This document shows positions 43,476-54,956 of a stretch of DNA of 64,000 nucleotides, one piece after another. The translations under genes and the position numbers were made by a program. The stretch comes from Sordariomycetes sp. S80-01Y (Eukaryota; Ascomycota; Sordariomycetes): positions 3,720,001 to 3,784,000 of the forward strand of contig JAXQJY010000033.1 of assembly GCA_037042185.1 (NCBI GenBank), given 5' to 3'. The notes below the pieces were generated by a model that saw nothing but the letters and a program-made list of their open reading frames with translations, did not search any database and had not been told where the DNA came from. The stretch's first letter is position 1. Every line of letters begins with the position of its first letter.

Positions 43476-44581
43476 ATGAAGTCAGCACTGATCTTCACTC
43501 TCCTGCCAGCTCTGGCCCAATCCTCGCAAGTCCTCGACTGGACTCACACGGGTGGCCGCCTCCTCAAGCGCCAAACCGGTGACGGTGAACAGGGCTCAGG
43601 GGATTCTGCCCAAGCCGACATCTCCCAAAGGCCGGCGCCCCGCTTCCCTTTCCCAGTCACCAAGTTCCCTGTCGCGAAGGAGACCGTCGTCCTCGAGGAA
43701 GCCTACTATGTTCCTGCCGGTGCCGTCTTTGATGGTGGCATGAAGCGGTACGAGCGACCTGAGGGAAGCTGCAACGAACAGGCCGAAGGCACCGATGCCG
43801 ATGCTGTCTTCAATCTGCTTCCTGGAGCTACAATTAGGAACGTCATTATCGGAAAGCATCAGGCTGAGGGCATCCATGCCCTGGGGGATGCTTGGGTCGA
43901 GAACGGTGAGTCTAGTGGAGGGCGAACGATGAGGTTTGAACGACGCTGACCCAACTCCAAGTATGGTGGGAGGATGTGTGCGAAGACGCCCTCACATCGA
44001 AGGGCCTCAACACTCAACTCAGGGTCATCGGCGGCGGTGCCAAACAAGCTACTGATAAGGTACAGTGAGCCGCAGTCAGGTCAGCAATACATGGGTTAAC
44101 AGACGTCTAGATCTTCCAAGACAACTCCCTCGGCGGAAAGTACAACATCACCGGATTCTATGCCAATGGCTTCGGTTCGTTCTACCAGTCTTGCGGCAAC
44201 TGCCTGAACCAGGCCAAGCGCAACGCCACCATCCAGAACGTCATCGCCGTGGATGGCATCCGCATGGGAATTGTAGGTCCGAACCCAATTCCATCTCTTC
44301 AGAAACTGACATGACAGATCAACCCCAACTTCGGTGATGAGTTCCGCCTGAAGGACTCCCAAATCGAGAACGTGACGACTATTGTCACAAAGGAGATTGG
44401 CAACAACGTCCAGACCGTGCCCTACCACATTGGCGAGGGTCCTGACGAGATGTATGCTCTTTACAACATGACGACGGATAGCATCGCGGAGAGCTTCAAC
44501 GGCACTGTCACGAACGTCTACGAGCCGGAGGATCCCTATGAGTGGTTGGAGGAGTTCTGGCCTGAGGGCTTCTGGGAGTAG
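43476..44581 (+). CDS. Secreted pectate lyase, polysaccharide lyase family 3
   Basis: Four exons: 43476-43905, 43962-44059, 44111-44272, 44318-44581; introns of 56, 51 and 45 bp; 317 residues. It cleaves polygalacturonate by beta-elimination outside the cell, with Ca2+. Signal peptide up to about residue 17, then a short propeptide ending in a Kex2-type site (LLKR). PL3 core: [17 protein letters not shown], the signature [25 protein letters not shown] and [17 protein letters not shown]. The C-terminus is unusual: after [10 protein letters not shown] it ends in an acidic, aromatic tail rich in Glu and Trp. A TATATT lies only about 14 bp before the ATG, so the true promoter element is probably further up. 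Complements the GH43 arabinanase. Confidence 0.92.
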
Positions 44582-45029
44582 GAGCTATGATGGGGTATAG
44601 ACAATGATTAATGTGTTCACTGTGTAGTAATCAGGCGGATTGGGTAATCTATCTCATAATGATCACGAAAGAATTCACCTGCAGCAACAGCCCCGAGTGG
44701 CCCGCGGCGTAGTACATGGCTCGGTCGTGCAGCCATCTCTGTTGTAAAAGCGGATTCCGGACAGTAGCTCAGAAAAGGAGAGTGAGCCAGATAGCATTTC
44801 TGGACTTATATGCCTGCAGAACCCAGCGGAGAGCACGAAGTAGCCATAGCATCCCTGTGACTCTTCAAGGCTATTTACACGAACGCGCGAAATGTAAGCA
44901 GCCGGTGCTGAGCTGTGTTTTCTCTCTGCCAAGTTGGACTATTTAAGCTTAATCTCGCTTCGCTGCACACAGGCGGATGATCTCAGCACTGATTTGAACA
45001 TGTTCAACCACTGTTCCACAGCTGGGATA

Positions 45030-45044
45030 CAAACAAACAAACAA
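45030..45044. repeat. Short (AAAC)n run
   Basis: About four CAAA/AAAC units followed by an A-run in intergenic DNA. Confidence 0.7.
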
Positions 45045-45451
45045 AAAAAGTCTCTTGATCTCTTTGAATGGTCCCATCTCCCTTCAGAGCTAGCTGACTT
45101 GTGATATTAGACCATAGTTCCAGGTGCAATTGCCGTGCTGACAGCAATGTCGTCGCATTCCATGTCGACTTGGCATCACCAGGCTGAAGGTGGGATCCCG
45201 CGGCAGAAGCGCCAGGGAGTTGGCAGCAAAAGGAAGCTGTCCAAGCGGGAGTAATCATCGTCCGGCCAGTCAAAAGTGCCCGAGCGACAAAACTCCGTAT
45301 TACGGCGAATAAATTTTGAAGGCGACGGCCACTCGCTTGCAGGGGTCAGCCACACTGTTAACGGACCCTTCATCCCGGGACTTTCCCATCTCGGCAAGGA
45401 GGCGCAGGGGCACGCGGTCAGCACGAGTCGGGTACGGAGACGACTCTAGCG

Positions 45452-45476
45452 CTGCCACTGCCACTGCCACTGCCAC
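45452..45476. repeat. Hexanucleotide repeat (CTGCCA)n
   Basis: Four perfect copies plus a decayed fifth; intergenic microsatellite about 270 bp before the MFS gene. Confidence 0.85.
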
Positions 45477-45740
45477 TGTTACTGGAGCCCACTGAAACGA
45501 CCCCTGGCCCGGGACCTTCGGTTGGGCTGGAGCTGCCCTGGGGCTGGCCTGGGGTCGTCGGGCGGACGTCGGACGTCACTGCTCTGAGACAGCCGCTGCC
45601 AAAACATCGAACCGCCGACGGCCCGTCACAACCAGGAGAAGCCACCCTGCTTGATCTTGGCTTCATCTTCCCATCTTTTGCCCTCAGCAAGGCACGGGCG
45701 ATACCTCCACCTCCTGCTTCAGGGCTCCAGCATCGCTACA

Positions 45741-47340
45741 ATGGCCGGCCGCGGGCTCAGGCAGAGCCTGAACCACATCACTGCCTACTTGCTTCTCGTC
45801 ATCACCATTGCAACCGTGGGCTCGCTACAGTACGGCTACCATCTGGTTCGTGTCGCGCCTCCGTCGGTACCAGACTTGGTAACGCTAACTATCCTCCCCT
45901 TAGGCCGAACTCAACGCGCCCCAAGATGTCATCACATGCCGCAAACCTTCGATATTCGCAAGGCAAGAGTCCTTCTCGAAACGATGGCTGTCCATCCTGT
46001 CCACCGTCAAGGATGAAACCCCCCCAAACGAGACGATACCGCACTGCATCCCCATGAACGAAGCCCAGTTCGCCACGATTTCCTCCATGTTTACCCTCGG
46101 CGGGCTGATAGGAGCCCTCTGTGCCGGGCCCTTCTCCTCGAGCCGCGGTCGATTGCCGGCGATGCGCATCACGGCGTTGCTGTACGCCCTGGGATCGTTG
46201 ATCGCCACGCTCTCCCCGGCTGTGGCGGCCATGGCCATCGGACGCCTCATCTCAGGCATGGCGGCGGGTGCTTCGACTGTCATCGTGCCTCTGTACATTA
46301 GTGAGGTTGCTCCCCCGGAGGAAAGGGGTCTTTTCGGAGTCATGACCCAGGTCTCTATCAACGTTGGCATCCTGGCGGCGCAGACCTTTGGATACTTCCT
46401 CAGCCACGGCAGTGCTTGGAGATGGGTCCTGGGGATCGCAGCATGCATCGCCGCAACGCAAGGACTCGGCTCCTTGGTCATTGCAGAGAGTCCCGCTTGG
46501 CTCGCCGCCAACGGGCACGTACCGGCCGCAAAGAGGACCCTGCAGAGGATTCGCGGAAGCGGCTACGACATCATGAAGGAGATCGAGGCCTGGGACCGAG
46601 ACGAGACGAACGAACGCGAGGGTCTTTTGGCGCAGGAGTACGACGGCCCTGACGTCGCGCCCGCACAGACATCGGGTCCCGTTCACCTGGGCTTTCACGA
46701 GGTGATCAAGAACCCAGACACACGACCCGCCATCGTCGCAGTCATTGGCATCATGTTCGCGCAGCAGCTCTGCGGCATCAACTCTATCATCATGTACTCG
46801 GTGTCGCTGCTTGCCGACTTGCTGCCGATCTCGTCAGCCCTGCTTACCATCCTCATCTCTGCCGTAAACTTGGTCGTGACCATTGCCTGCTCGCCCCTCC
46901 CCGACCGCCTAGGCCGGAAGAAGTGCCTTCTACTCTCCATCATGGGTCAGGGCACGAGCTCCTTGATCCTGGCGCTCTCGATCCTCTTCGGGTACAAGAT
47001 TCTGTCCGCGTTTGCGGTGCTCTTCTTCGTTGGCTTCTTCGCAGTTGGGTTGGGTCCCGTGCCTTTCATGATGGCCTCGGAGCTCGTCAGTCAGGAGGCG
47101 GTTGGGGCTACACAGAGCTGGTCCCTGGGCGCAAACTACATTGCTACGTTCCTCGTGGCGCAATTCTTTCCTATCATCAACACGGCCCTTAACGACGCTT
47201 TAGGCGGACAGGGTTACGTGTACTTCATCTTTGCTGCGCTGGCTGCCGCCTCGGCTGTGTTTGTCTCCTGGAAAGTGCCTGAAACGCACGGCAAGAAGGA
47301 CGTGGACGAGGTCTGGGGGAGAGAGCGAAGGCTGGACTAA
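45741..47340 (+). CDS. MFS sugar-transporter-family protein
   Basis: Two exons, 45741-45845 and 45904-47340; 58-bp intron with a CTAACT branch site; 513 residues. Twelve membrane helices of the sugar-porter subfamily: the first helix with SLQYGYHL across the splice, the GRLISGMAAG..PLYISEVAPPEERG signature after helix 4, QQLCGINSIIMYS in helix 7, DRLGRKK between helices 8 and 9, and PETHGKK at the end. The shape is closest to the Vps73/YBR241C group of yeast, vacuolar or endosomal sugar-porter relatives with unclear substrate, rather than to plasma-membrane hexose carriers. It converges on the next gene with only 24 bp between stop codons. Confidence 0.9.
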
Positions 47341-47364
47341 ACGTCGAGAATTCCGTTTAATAGA

Positions 47365-48170
47365 TCAGCTGAAATACCTTTTGCTCTGCATCGCCTGCTC
47401 CAGCTGCAGCATACCCGCCTTCACTCCATCCACGACGTACAAAGCTCTGCTGGCTTCAGCTCCCTGTACATCTGCGGCCGCCGAGCGAATGATGCGCTCC
47501 AAGCCAGCCATACCCGCACAGCCCATGACCACGCATCTCACGTTACCAGTCTCCAGCAATTTCTTTGTGGCTTGAGTGAGTCTTCTTGTGACCTCTTCCT
47601 CCGGAACATGATGGAAGTCGCCGGCATTTAAGCCAGTGGTGAAGACGCCAGCAAACGTCTGAGGTTGGCCTTCAGTTCCCAGGAACGACTTGACGCCGGT
47701 GCTGAGATGGGCGTCCCAGAAGGTCCCCGTAGTGACGATGCCCCATTTCTCGTCGGAATGTGGGCGCAACAGAAGCTGGGCGGTCAGGATGCTGGCCTCG
47801 AAGATGCCGGTCACCGCTGCACTGGGGAAGTCGTGGGAGAGCTTCTGTACCAATGGGTGCACACTGTAACATGCAACTAGCATAGCGTCATATTGATTGA
47901 AATCAGCGGCACCCTTTGCGAGTGAAGTGACGACGGCGTCTGTGCTGGCCTGGATGTCCTTGTCGTCGTTGATGCTTGATGGTGCTTCCGGGGGCGCCGT
48001 GTATGTGGCAGTTTCGACAGACTATCACATTCAGAAAACAGCCCGTAGGAATCTCCGTGATGCCTTACCGAAGGGAGTTGAACTTCGCCGACAGCTTTCA
48101 CCATGCCTTCAGTCATCGCCTTGGACGAGTTCGGGTTCAGGACCAGAACACGTCTCTTCGGTGTGCCCAT
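47365..48170 (-). CDS. DCG1-like Asp/Glu/hydantoin racemase
   Basis: Two exons on the minus strand, 48170-48069 and 48021-47365; 47-bp intron; 252 residues. Member of the Asp/Glu/hydantoin racemase superfamily, nearest to yeast Dcg1, which is under nitrogen control with the allantoin genes; its biochemical role is not settled. Starts RRVLVLNPNSSKAMTEGM. The two cysteines expected for two-base racemisation are present: Cys85 in VACYSVHP and Cys202 in VVMGCAGMAG. It shares a 371-bp divergent promoter region with ARP2 that contains the palindrome TCACGTGA. No other purine or hydantoin gene lies nearby. Confidence 0.88.
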
Positions 48171-48541
48171 AATTGCGAATGCTCTGATAGTAATATATAT
48201 GTGAAGCGATGCAGAAAGACGAGCGTGAAATTGAGATCCAGATCCAAAGAGAGCTGTCGAGCGCGAGGGCCCGCGAAAGCTGCGTGATGAGGGACCGCGG
48301 GGTCTCACGTGACGCAGCAGCTCGCAGCTCCCGCCTCTGACGACAAGCGCGACCCCACCATCTGGCTCCGCCGCTCCAGTCGCCAGCGCCCAGCCCAGCC
48401 AGCCATCGTCAACGGCCACCTCCTCCGTCATCAGCCACGCAACCTCGACGACAACCTCACGCAGCCTCCCACAACCCTTCCTCTCCTGAGTCGACCTCAC
48501 TCGCGCGACCCCCGCGACCGCTCACCAGTCGCCTCGCAACA
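48171..48541. promoter_or_regulatory. Divergent promoter of DCG1-like gene and ARP2
   Basis: 371 bp between two divergent start codons. Contains the 8-bp palindrome TCACGTGA at 48305-48312, the core of a bHLH (Cbf1-type) site. Confidence 0.5.
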
Positions 48542-49825
48542 ATGGCTCAATCCCCCATCGGTAGGTCTGCCTTGGCCCCGGAGCTTTCCAGAGCTCCCCG
48601 CTGACACCGACGTCCCTCCCAGTCCTCGATGGCGGTACCGGCTTCCTCAAGGTCGGCTACGCCGGCCAGAACTTCCCCGAGCACCAATTCCCCTCCATCG
48701 TCGGCCGTCCCATCCTACGAACCGAAGAGTCCAAGACGGAGTCCGATGTGGTCATCAAGGACATCATGTGCGGCGACGAGGCCTCTGCCGCGCGCACCGC
48801 CCTCCAGATCAGCTACCCCATGGAGAACGGCATCGTCAAGAAGTGGGACGACATGCAGAACCTGTGGGATTACACCTTCTTTGAGAAGCTCAAGGTCGAC
48901 ACGCGGGACCAGAAGATCTTGTTGACGGAGCCGCCGATGAACCCGCTCAAGAACAGGGAGCAGATGTGCGAGGTCATGTTTGATCGGTACGAGTTTGGGG
49001 GTGTCTACGTTGCTATCCAGGCCGTGCTGGCCCTCTACGCGCAAGGTATGTTGGCAGGTCCAAGTGCTTGTCTGTTTGGCTAAAGCGGTCCCAGGTCTTA
49101 GCTCCGGCGTTGTCGTCGACTCCGGTGACGGCGTCACCCACATCGTCCCCGTCTACGAATCCGTCGTCCTCAACCACCTTACCAAGCGTCTCGACGTGGC
49201 CGGTCGCGACGTCACCCGCAACCTGATCAAGCTCCTCTTGCGCCGCGGGTACGCCCTCAACCGAACCGCCGACTTCGAGACCGTCCGCCAAATCAAGGAG
49301 AAGCTCTGCTACGTGTCGTACGACCTAGAGCTGGACAAGCACCTGAGCGAGGACACGACGGTCTTGGTGGAGAACTACACCCTCCCCGACGGCCGAGTTA
49401 TCAGGGTCGGCAGCGAGCGGTTCGAGGCACCGGAATGCCTCTTCCAGCCCCATCTCGTGGACAGCGAGTCGCCCGGTCTCGGCGAGTTCCTCTTCAACAC
49501 GATACAGTCTGCCGACGTCGACATCCGCTCTTCGCTGTTCAAAGCCATCGTTCTGTCTGGCGGCAGCAGCATGTACCCCGGCCTGCCATCACGGCTGGAA
49601 AAGGAGCTTAAGCAGCTCTGGTTGACGCGAGCGCTGCAGGGCAACCCAGAACGGCTGAGCAAGTTCAAGGTCAGGATTGAGGACCCCCCCAGGAGAAGAC
49701 ATATGGTTTTCCTGGGAGGTGCGGTTCTGGCGAACATCATGGCGGATAAGGAGCAGATGTGGGTTACCAAGGCGGAGTGGGAGGAGCAGGGCCCGCGGGT
49801 GCTGGAGAAGCTGGGGCCACGATAG
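48542..49825 (+). CDS. arp2: Actin-related protein 2 of the Arp2/3 complex
   Basis: Three exons: 48542-48560, 48623-49045, 49095-49825; introns of 62 and 49 bp; 390 residues, the normal Arp2 length. It nucleates branched actin with Arp3 at the cell cortex and endocytic patches. The tiny first exon encodes MAQSPI and splits the next codon, giving [25 protein letters not shown]. The actin-fold nucleotide loops are present: [10 protein letters not shown], then [13 protein letters not shown], then [19 protein letters not shown]. The C-terminus ([26 protein letters not shown]) matches Arp2 rather than actin or Arp3. It converges with the membrane methyltransferase gene 91 bp beyond. Confidence 0.95.
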
Positions 49826-49916
49826 ATGTAGATGGTGTGCTTTTCGCGTTGACAGGGAGCATTATATTCATGAGCTTAGCAAGACAAAAGACGCCTTCGA
49901 AAGACAGCATCTCGCA

Positions 49917-50971
49917 TCAGCCGACTTCGGCTTCTTTGGTCCTCGCTACTACCAACACAGCCTTGACGACGCCTGATTTTCCGAACCAGTTGAACAGTCT
50001 CCCCGCAAGTTTGTAGCCTCCGAGGGAGACCCCATAGTCGCTCAAAGCCCTCTCCTGATCGTCCAGGAACCTGGTCACGCCGGGAAAGACATGCTTGGTG
50101 ATGTCTTTAATCACTACGCTCTGGTATCCGCAGTCGAGCAGCTGCTTCCGATACTCCTCTTCCGTCAGGAACGTATACACCGGACACCCCATCATGACGC
50201 CAATGGCCCTCAGCTTCCAGGTGTTCCATAGCGACGCCTCGGGGTTGAGAAGCAGGTCAAACGCCATCATGCCTGCCTTCAGCTCCTCCGCATTGTACCG
50301 GAACAGGGGCCTCCGGCTCGGCGAGAAGTGGTACAGGCAATCCAGCGCCAGCAGCCATCGCTCGGTGCCTTCGGCGACGGACTGGACGGCCTGCTTGACA
50401 GGGGCGCCCCAGGCTCGTGGCACGGCCGCGTTCGCGCAGAACAGCTTGAAGGATTCCATGGTCAGATGGCTCGTCTTTGAAAGGAACATAGATACGTTCC
50501 GCGAGGCTGTGTCGACCTGGAATTGATTCATGGTGAGTCCCACGTAGCGCAGCGTGGAAGGCTGGGTGAGACGAATGAGCTCGCATGTCTGATCGCCGCA
50601 GCCAAAGCCCACATCCACCAAGGCGAGATCAAGAGTCCCCGCGGGAGATTCCAGAAGTCCAACCAGCCTGAGCAGCTCCTTAAGCAGGTTGGAGCACGCC
50701 TCCTCAAAGTCCCGGACGTCTTCGCCCTCAGAGGTTGTCCTGCACGGGCAAATCAGACGTGAGCCGCGCGAAATGTGACAGTAGGCACGTACCAGTACCC
50801 CAGATTCATCCACATGGTAGCCAGAGGCATCTTGGCATTTAGCTTCCAGTGGCCCAGCCCGTAGACATCGCTCTTGCGTCCTACTATGATGCCGATGGTC
50901 AAGGCGACCAGGATGGCGGCGAGAAAGCCGCCCATGAAGGCCAGACCGACATCGCGGTTGTACGCCGCCAT
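49917..50971 (-). CDS. Membrane-anchored SAM-dependent methyltransferase
   Basis: Two exons on the minus strand, 50971-50793 and 50739-49917; 53-bp intron; 333 residues. Exon 1 encodes a membrane anchor (VGLAFMGGFLAAILVALTIGIIVG, about residues 8-31) and a link NLGYW. Exon 2 encodes the methyltransferase: motif I LALVDVGFGCGDQT at about 98-111, GLTMNQFQVDTA in the motif II region, LALDCLYHFSPSR for motif IV and a long hydrophobic C-terminal half. The fold recalls sterol or mycolate-type small-molecule methyltransferases (cyclopropane-fatty-acid/Erg6-like); the substrate is unknown. The anchor suggests an ER or vacuolar membrane and a lipid-like substrate, which is inference. Shares a short divergent promoter with CDK8. 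Confidence 0.85.
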
Positions 50972-51231
50972 TATTATCGACGTCTGGGCCTGATAGCTAG
51001 CATTCGTGAGGTCCGTGGGGGACTGAGGCAGTGAGAGGTTGTGTTGAATCTAGGGGTGTTGCCGAGACTTACATAAGGCCGGCATTTATACTTCCGGCTT
51101 CCGGGCACGTGGCAACCTCAACGTCCAACCTCGATCTCAATCTCAACTCATCTCACCTAATCCCGTCGCTCACTCACTCATCAACCCATCTTTCAACCAA
51201 CATTCCACATCCCCTACTCTCAGCGCTCCAG
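50972..51231. promoter_or_regulatory. Divergent promoter of membrane methyltransferase and CDK8
   Basis: Only 301 bp separate the two main start codons. Contains CACGTG at 51106-51111 and a GCATTTATAC element at about 51083. Confidence 0.5.
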
Positions 51232-51276
51232 ATGGTCACTCAAACACCGTCGCCCGGCCACCACTCGCGGCAATGA
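51232..51276 (+). other. Upstream ORF overlapping the CDK8 start codon
   Basis: ATG in a strong context (CAGATGG) opens a 14-codon frame, MVTQTPSPGHHSRQ. Its TGA overlaps the CDK8 ATG in the tetranucleotide ATGA (51273-51276). Confidence 0.6.
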
Positions 51277-52688
51277 GCCTCCGCTTCCGCCCCGGCAGCT
51301 CCCTCTACCCGCTCTCCTCGTCGGCCGCCTCATCGCCCAGCCACCGCTACGACGACCACCGCGGCTCCCCGCGCTACGAGCCTAAGACGCGCGTCACAGA
51401 GCGCTACCGCATCGTCGGCTTCATCAGCAGCGGCACCTACGGGCGCGTCTACAAGGCCACCGCCAAGAACCACCCGTCCTCGTCGCAGGCCGCGGACAAT
51501 GGGCTCCCCCTTTCCAGCGTCAGGGACAAGCCCCTGGGCCTGCAGGTGGCCATCAAGAAGTTCAAGCCGGACAAGGAGGGCGAGCAGGTGTCGTACACGG
51601 GCATCTCCCAGTCCGCCATCAGAGAGATGAGCCTCTGCGCGGAGCTGCGGCACGCCAACGTCATCAGGCTGGTTGAGACGCTACTGGAGGACAAGTGCAT
51701 CTACATGGTGTTCGAGTACGCCGAGCACGACCTGCTGCAGATCATCCACCACCACACCACGCAGCCGCCGGGGCCCAGGAGGCCGATCCCCCCCACCGTG
51801 GTCAAGAGTCTGCTGTTCCAGCTGCTGAACGGCTGTTACTACTTGCACACATCCTGGGTGCTGCATCGGGACCTAAAGCCGGCCAACATCATGGTCACGG
51901 ACGGCGGCAAGGTTAAGATTGGCGATCTAGGTCTAGCTCGGCGCTTCGACAAGCCGCTGGCCTCGCTGTTCGGCGGAGATAAGGTCGTCGTGACTATATG
52001 GTATCGCGCGCCGGAGCTGATACTCGGCTCGTATCACTACACGCCCGCCATTGACCTGTGGGCTATCGGATGCATCTTTGCGGAGCTTCTGTCCTTGCGG
52101 CCCATCTTCAAGGGGGAGGAGGCCAAGATGGACAGCAAGAAGACGGTCCCGTTCCAGCGCAACCAGATGCAGAAGATTGTCGAGATCATGGGCATGCCTA
52201 CCAAGGAGCGCTGGCCGCTGATCACGTCGATGCCCGACTACTCCCAGCTCAGCACCGTCCGGCCGTCGGATCATCATCACCACCACCATCACTCCCACCA
52301 CTCGAGCCGCAGCTACCCTTCGACCTCCCAGCTCGAGAAGTGGTACTACAACACCATTAACCACGCCGGAACGTCCTCCTCCTCTTCCTCGTCCAACAGC
52401 AACCCGTCTCCGCTCTCCTCTCTGGGCGCGGAGGGCTACAAACTCCTCGCCGGCCTGCTGGAATACGACCCCTCCAAGCGTCTCACAGCCGAGCAGGCCC
52501 TCCAGCACCCCTTCTTCTCGACCGGCGAGAAGGTCTTCTCCAACGCCTTCGAGGGCCTGAAGGTGGAGTACCCGCACCGCAGGGTCAGCCAGGACGACAA
52601 CGACATCCGAACGAGCAGCCTGCCCGGCACCAAGAGGAGCGCCATCACGGACGACCTGCTGAGACCCTCGAAGAGGATCAAGGACTAG
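51273..52688 (+). CDS. ssn3: Mediator cyclin-dependent kinase 8 / SSN3
   Basis: Intronless, 471 residues. Kinase of the Mediator CDK8 module in the nucleus, partner of cyclin C. Visible: Gly-rich loop SSGTYGRVYKA (52-62), ATP lysine Lys95 in VAIKKF, cyclin-contact helix SQSAIRE (112-118, SMSACRE in animals), catalytic loop HRDLKPAN (198-205), DLG instead of DFG at 218-220 (CDK8 enzymes typically vary here) and an activation segment without the usual phosphothreonine. Specific CDK8 sequence follows: SLRPIFKGEEAKMDSKKTVP. Between MPDYSQL and QLEKWYYNTI there is a His-rich insert with seven consecutive histidines (334-340). The start is preceded by an overlapping upstream ORF. Confidence 0.94.
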   Translation: MSLRFRPGSSLYPLSSSAASSPSHRYDDHRGSPRYEPKTRVTERYRIVGFISSGTYGRVYKATAKNHPSSSQAADNGLPLSSVRDKPLGLQVAIKKFKPDKEGEQVSYTGISQSAIREMSLCAELRHANVIRLVETLLEDKCIYMVFEYAEHDLLQIIHHHTTQPPGPRRPIPPTVVKSLLFQLLNGCYYLHTSWVLHRDLKPANIMVTDGGKVKIGDLGLARRFDKPLASLFGGDKVVVTIWYRAPELILGSYHYTPAIDLWAIGCIFAELLSLRPIFKGEEAKMDSKKTVPFQRNQMQKIVEIMGMPTKERWPLITSMPDYSQLSTVRPSDHHHHHHHSHHSSRSYPSTSQLEKWYYNTINHAGTSSSSSSSNSNPSPLSSLGAEGYKLLAGLLEYDPSKRLTAEQALQHPFFSTGEKVFSNAFEGLKVEYPHRRVSQDDNDIRTSSLPGTKRSAITDDLLRPSKRIKD

Positions 52689-53412
52689 GAGTCCTCCTAG
52701 CAGCGATGGACCCCTTCGGACTTCATCGTCGGAAGTGACGCGCATGATTTTCCGGTTTCGGAAGCAGAATGAAAAACTCCGAGCGTCAGCGTACAAGGGC
52801 GGCAGGGGAGCGCAATGCGGCAACAGGCTTAGTGGTGTACCGCTTGATTATAATGGCTTTGTTTGGGATCACGATTCGACGAGAGCATGCTCTGGCGTTA
52901 TGTGTCTGATTGGGAGTGGCGCTCCGTATGTGAATTCTGGTTTCTAGCATGGTGCGGCGTTATGAAGGGGCAAGTTGTACCAATCCCCCGGCATTGCATA
53001 CATAGATATTCAAAGAAGCGTCATTCATGTTCATGTTAGTATTGCAAAGCATACACGTACATCGAGACCAGCAGCGTTTAATGACGGATTATTATTATGG
53101 CTAACAGGGACAAGAGGATATATAAAATCATGGGAACCGCTCAGCAAATCATACGCGCCGATTCGTGGACTGCGTCTTTGTATCTCAATCTACCTCCATC
53201 GCCGTGGTGAGCCCACGATAGATGGACCAGCAGAGGCCCCGGGCTCCTCATTCCTCCGGTGCCAGCCCTCCTTTGCAATGGTGATATCGAGGCGCGAGCC
53301 GTCGCTTGTTGCTGCGCGTCGCTCCGCCGCATCAACATCCATTGATGTCTTTCAGATCGGTCTTTCCTCGTCGAATGTCCAGGAGTCGCATCGCTCTCGG
53401 CAACCACCCCCT
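52689..53412. other. Convergent intergenic region
   Basis: 3' ends of CDK8 and ARF6 genes. AT-rich stretch around 53040-53140. No gene seen. Confidence 0.5.

Positions 53413-54956
<1,544 letters not shown>

Larger units (their letters stand above)
44582..45740. other. Intergenic region with short repeats
   Basis: No gene supported. Contains an (AAAC)n run and a (CTGCCA)n run, and ends in the promoter of the MFS gene. Confidence 0.5.
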
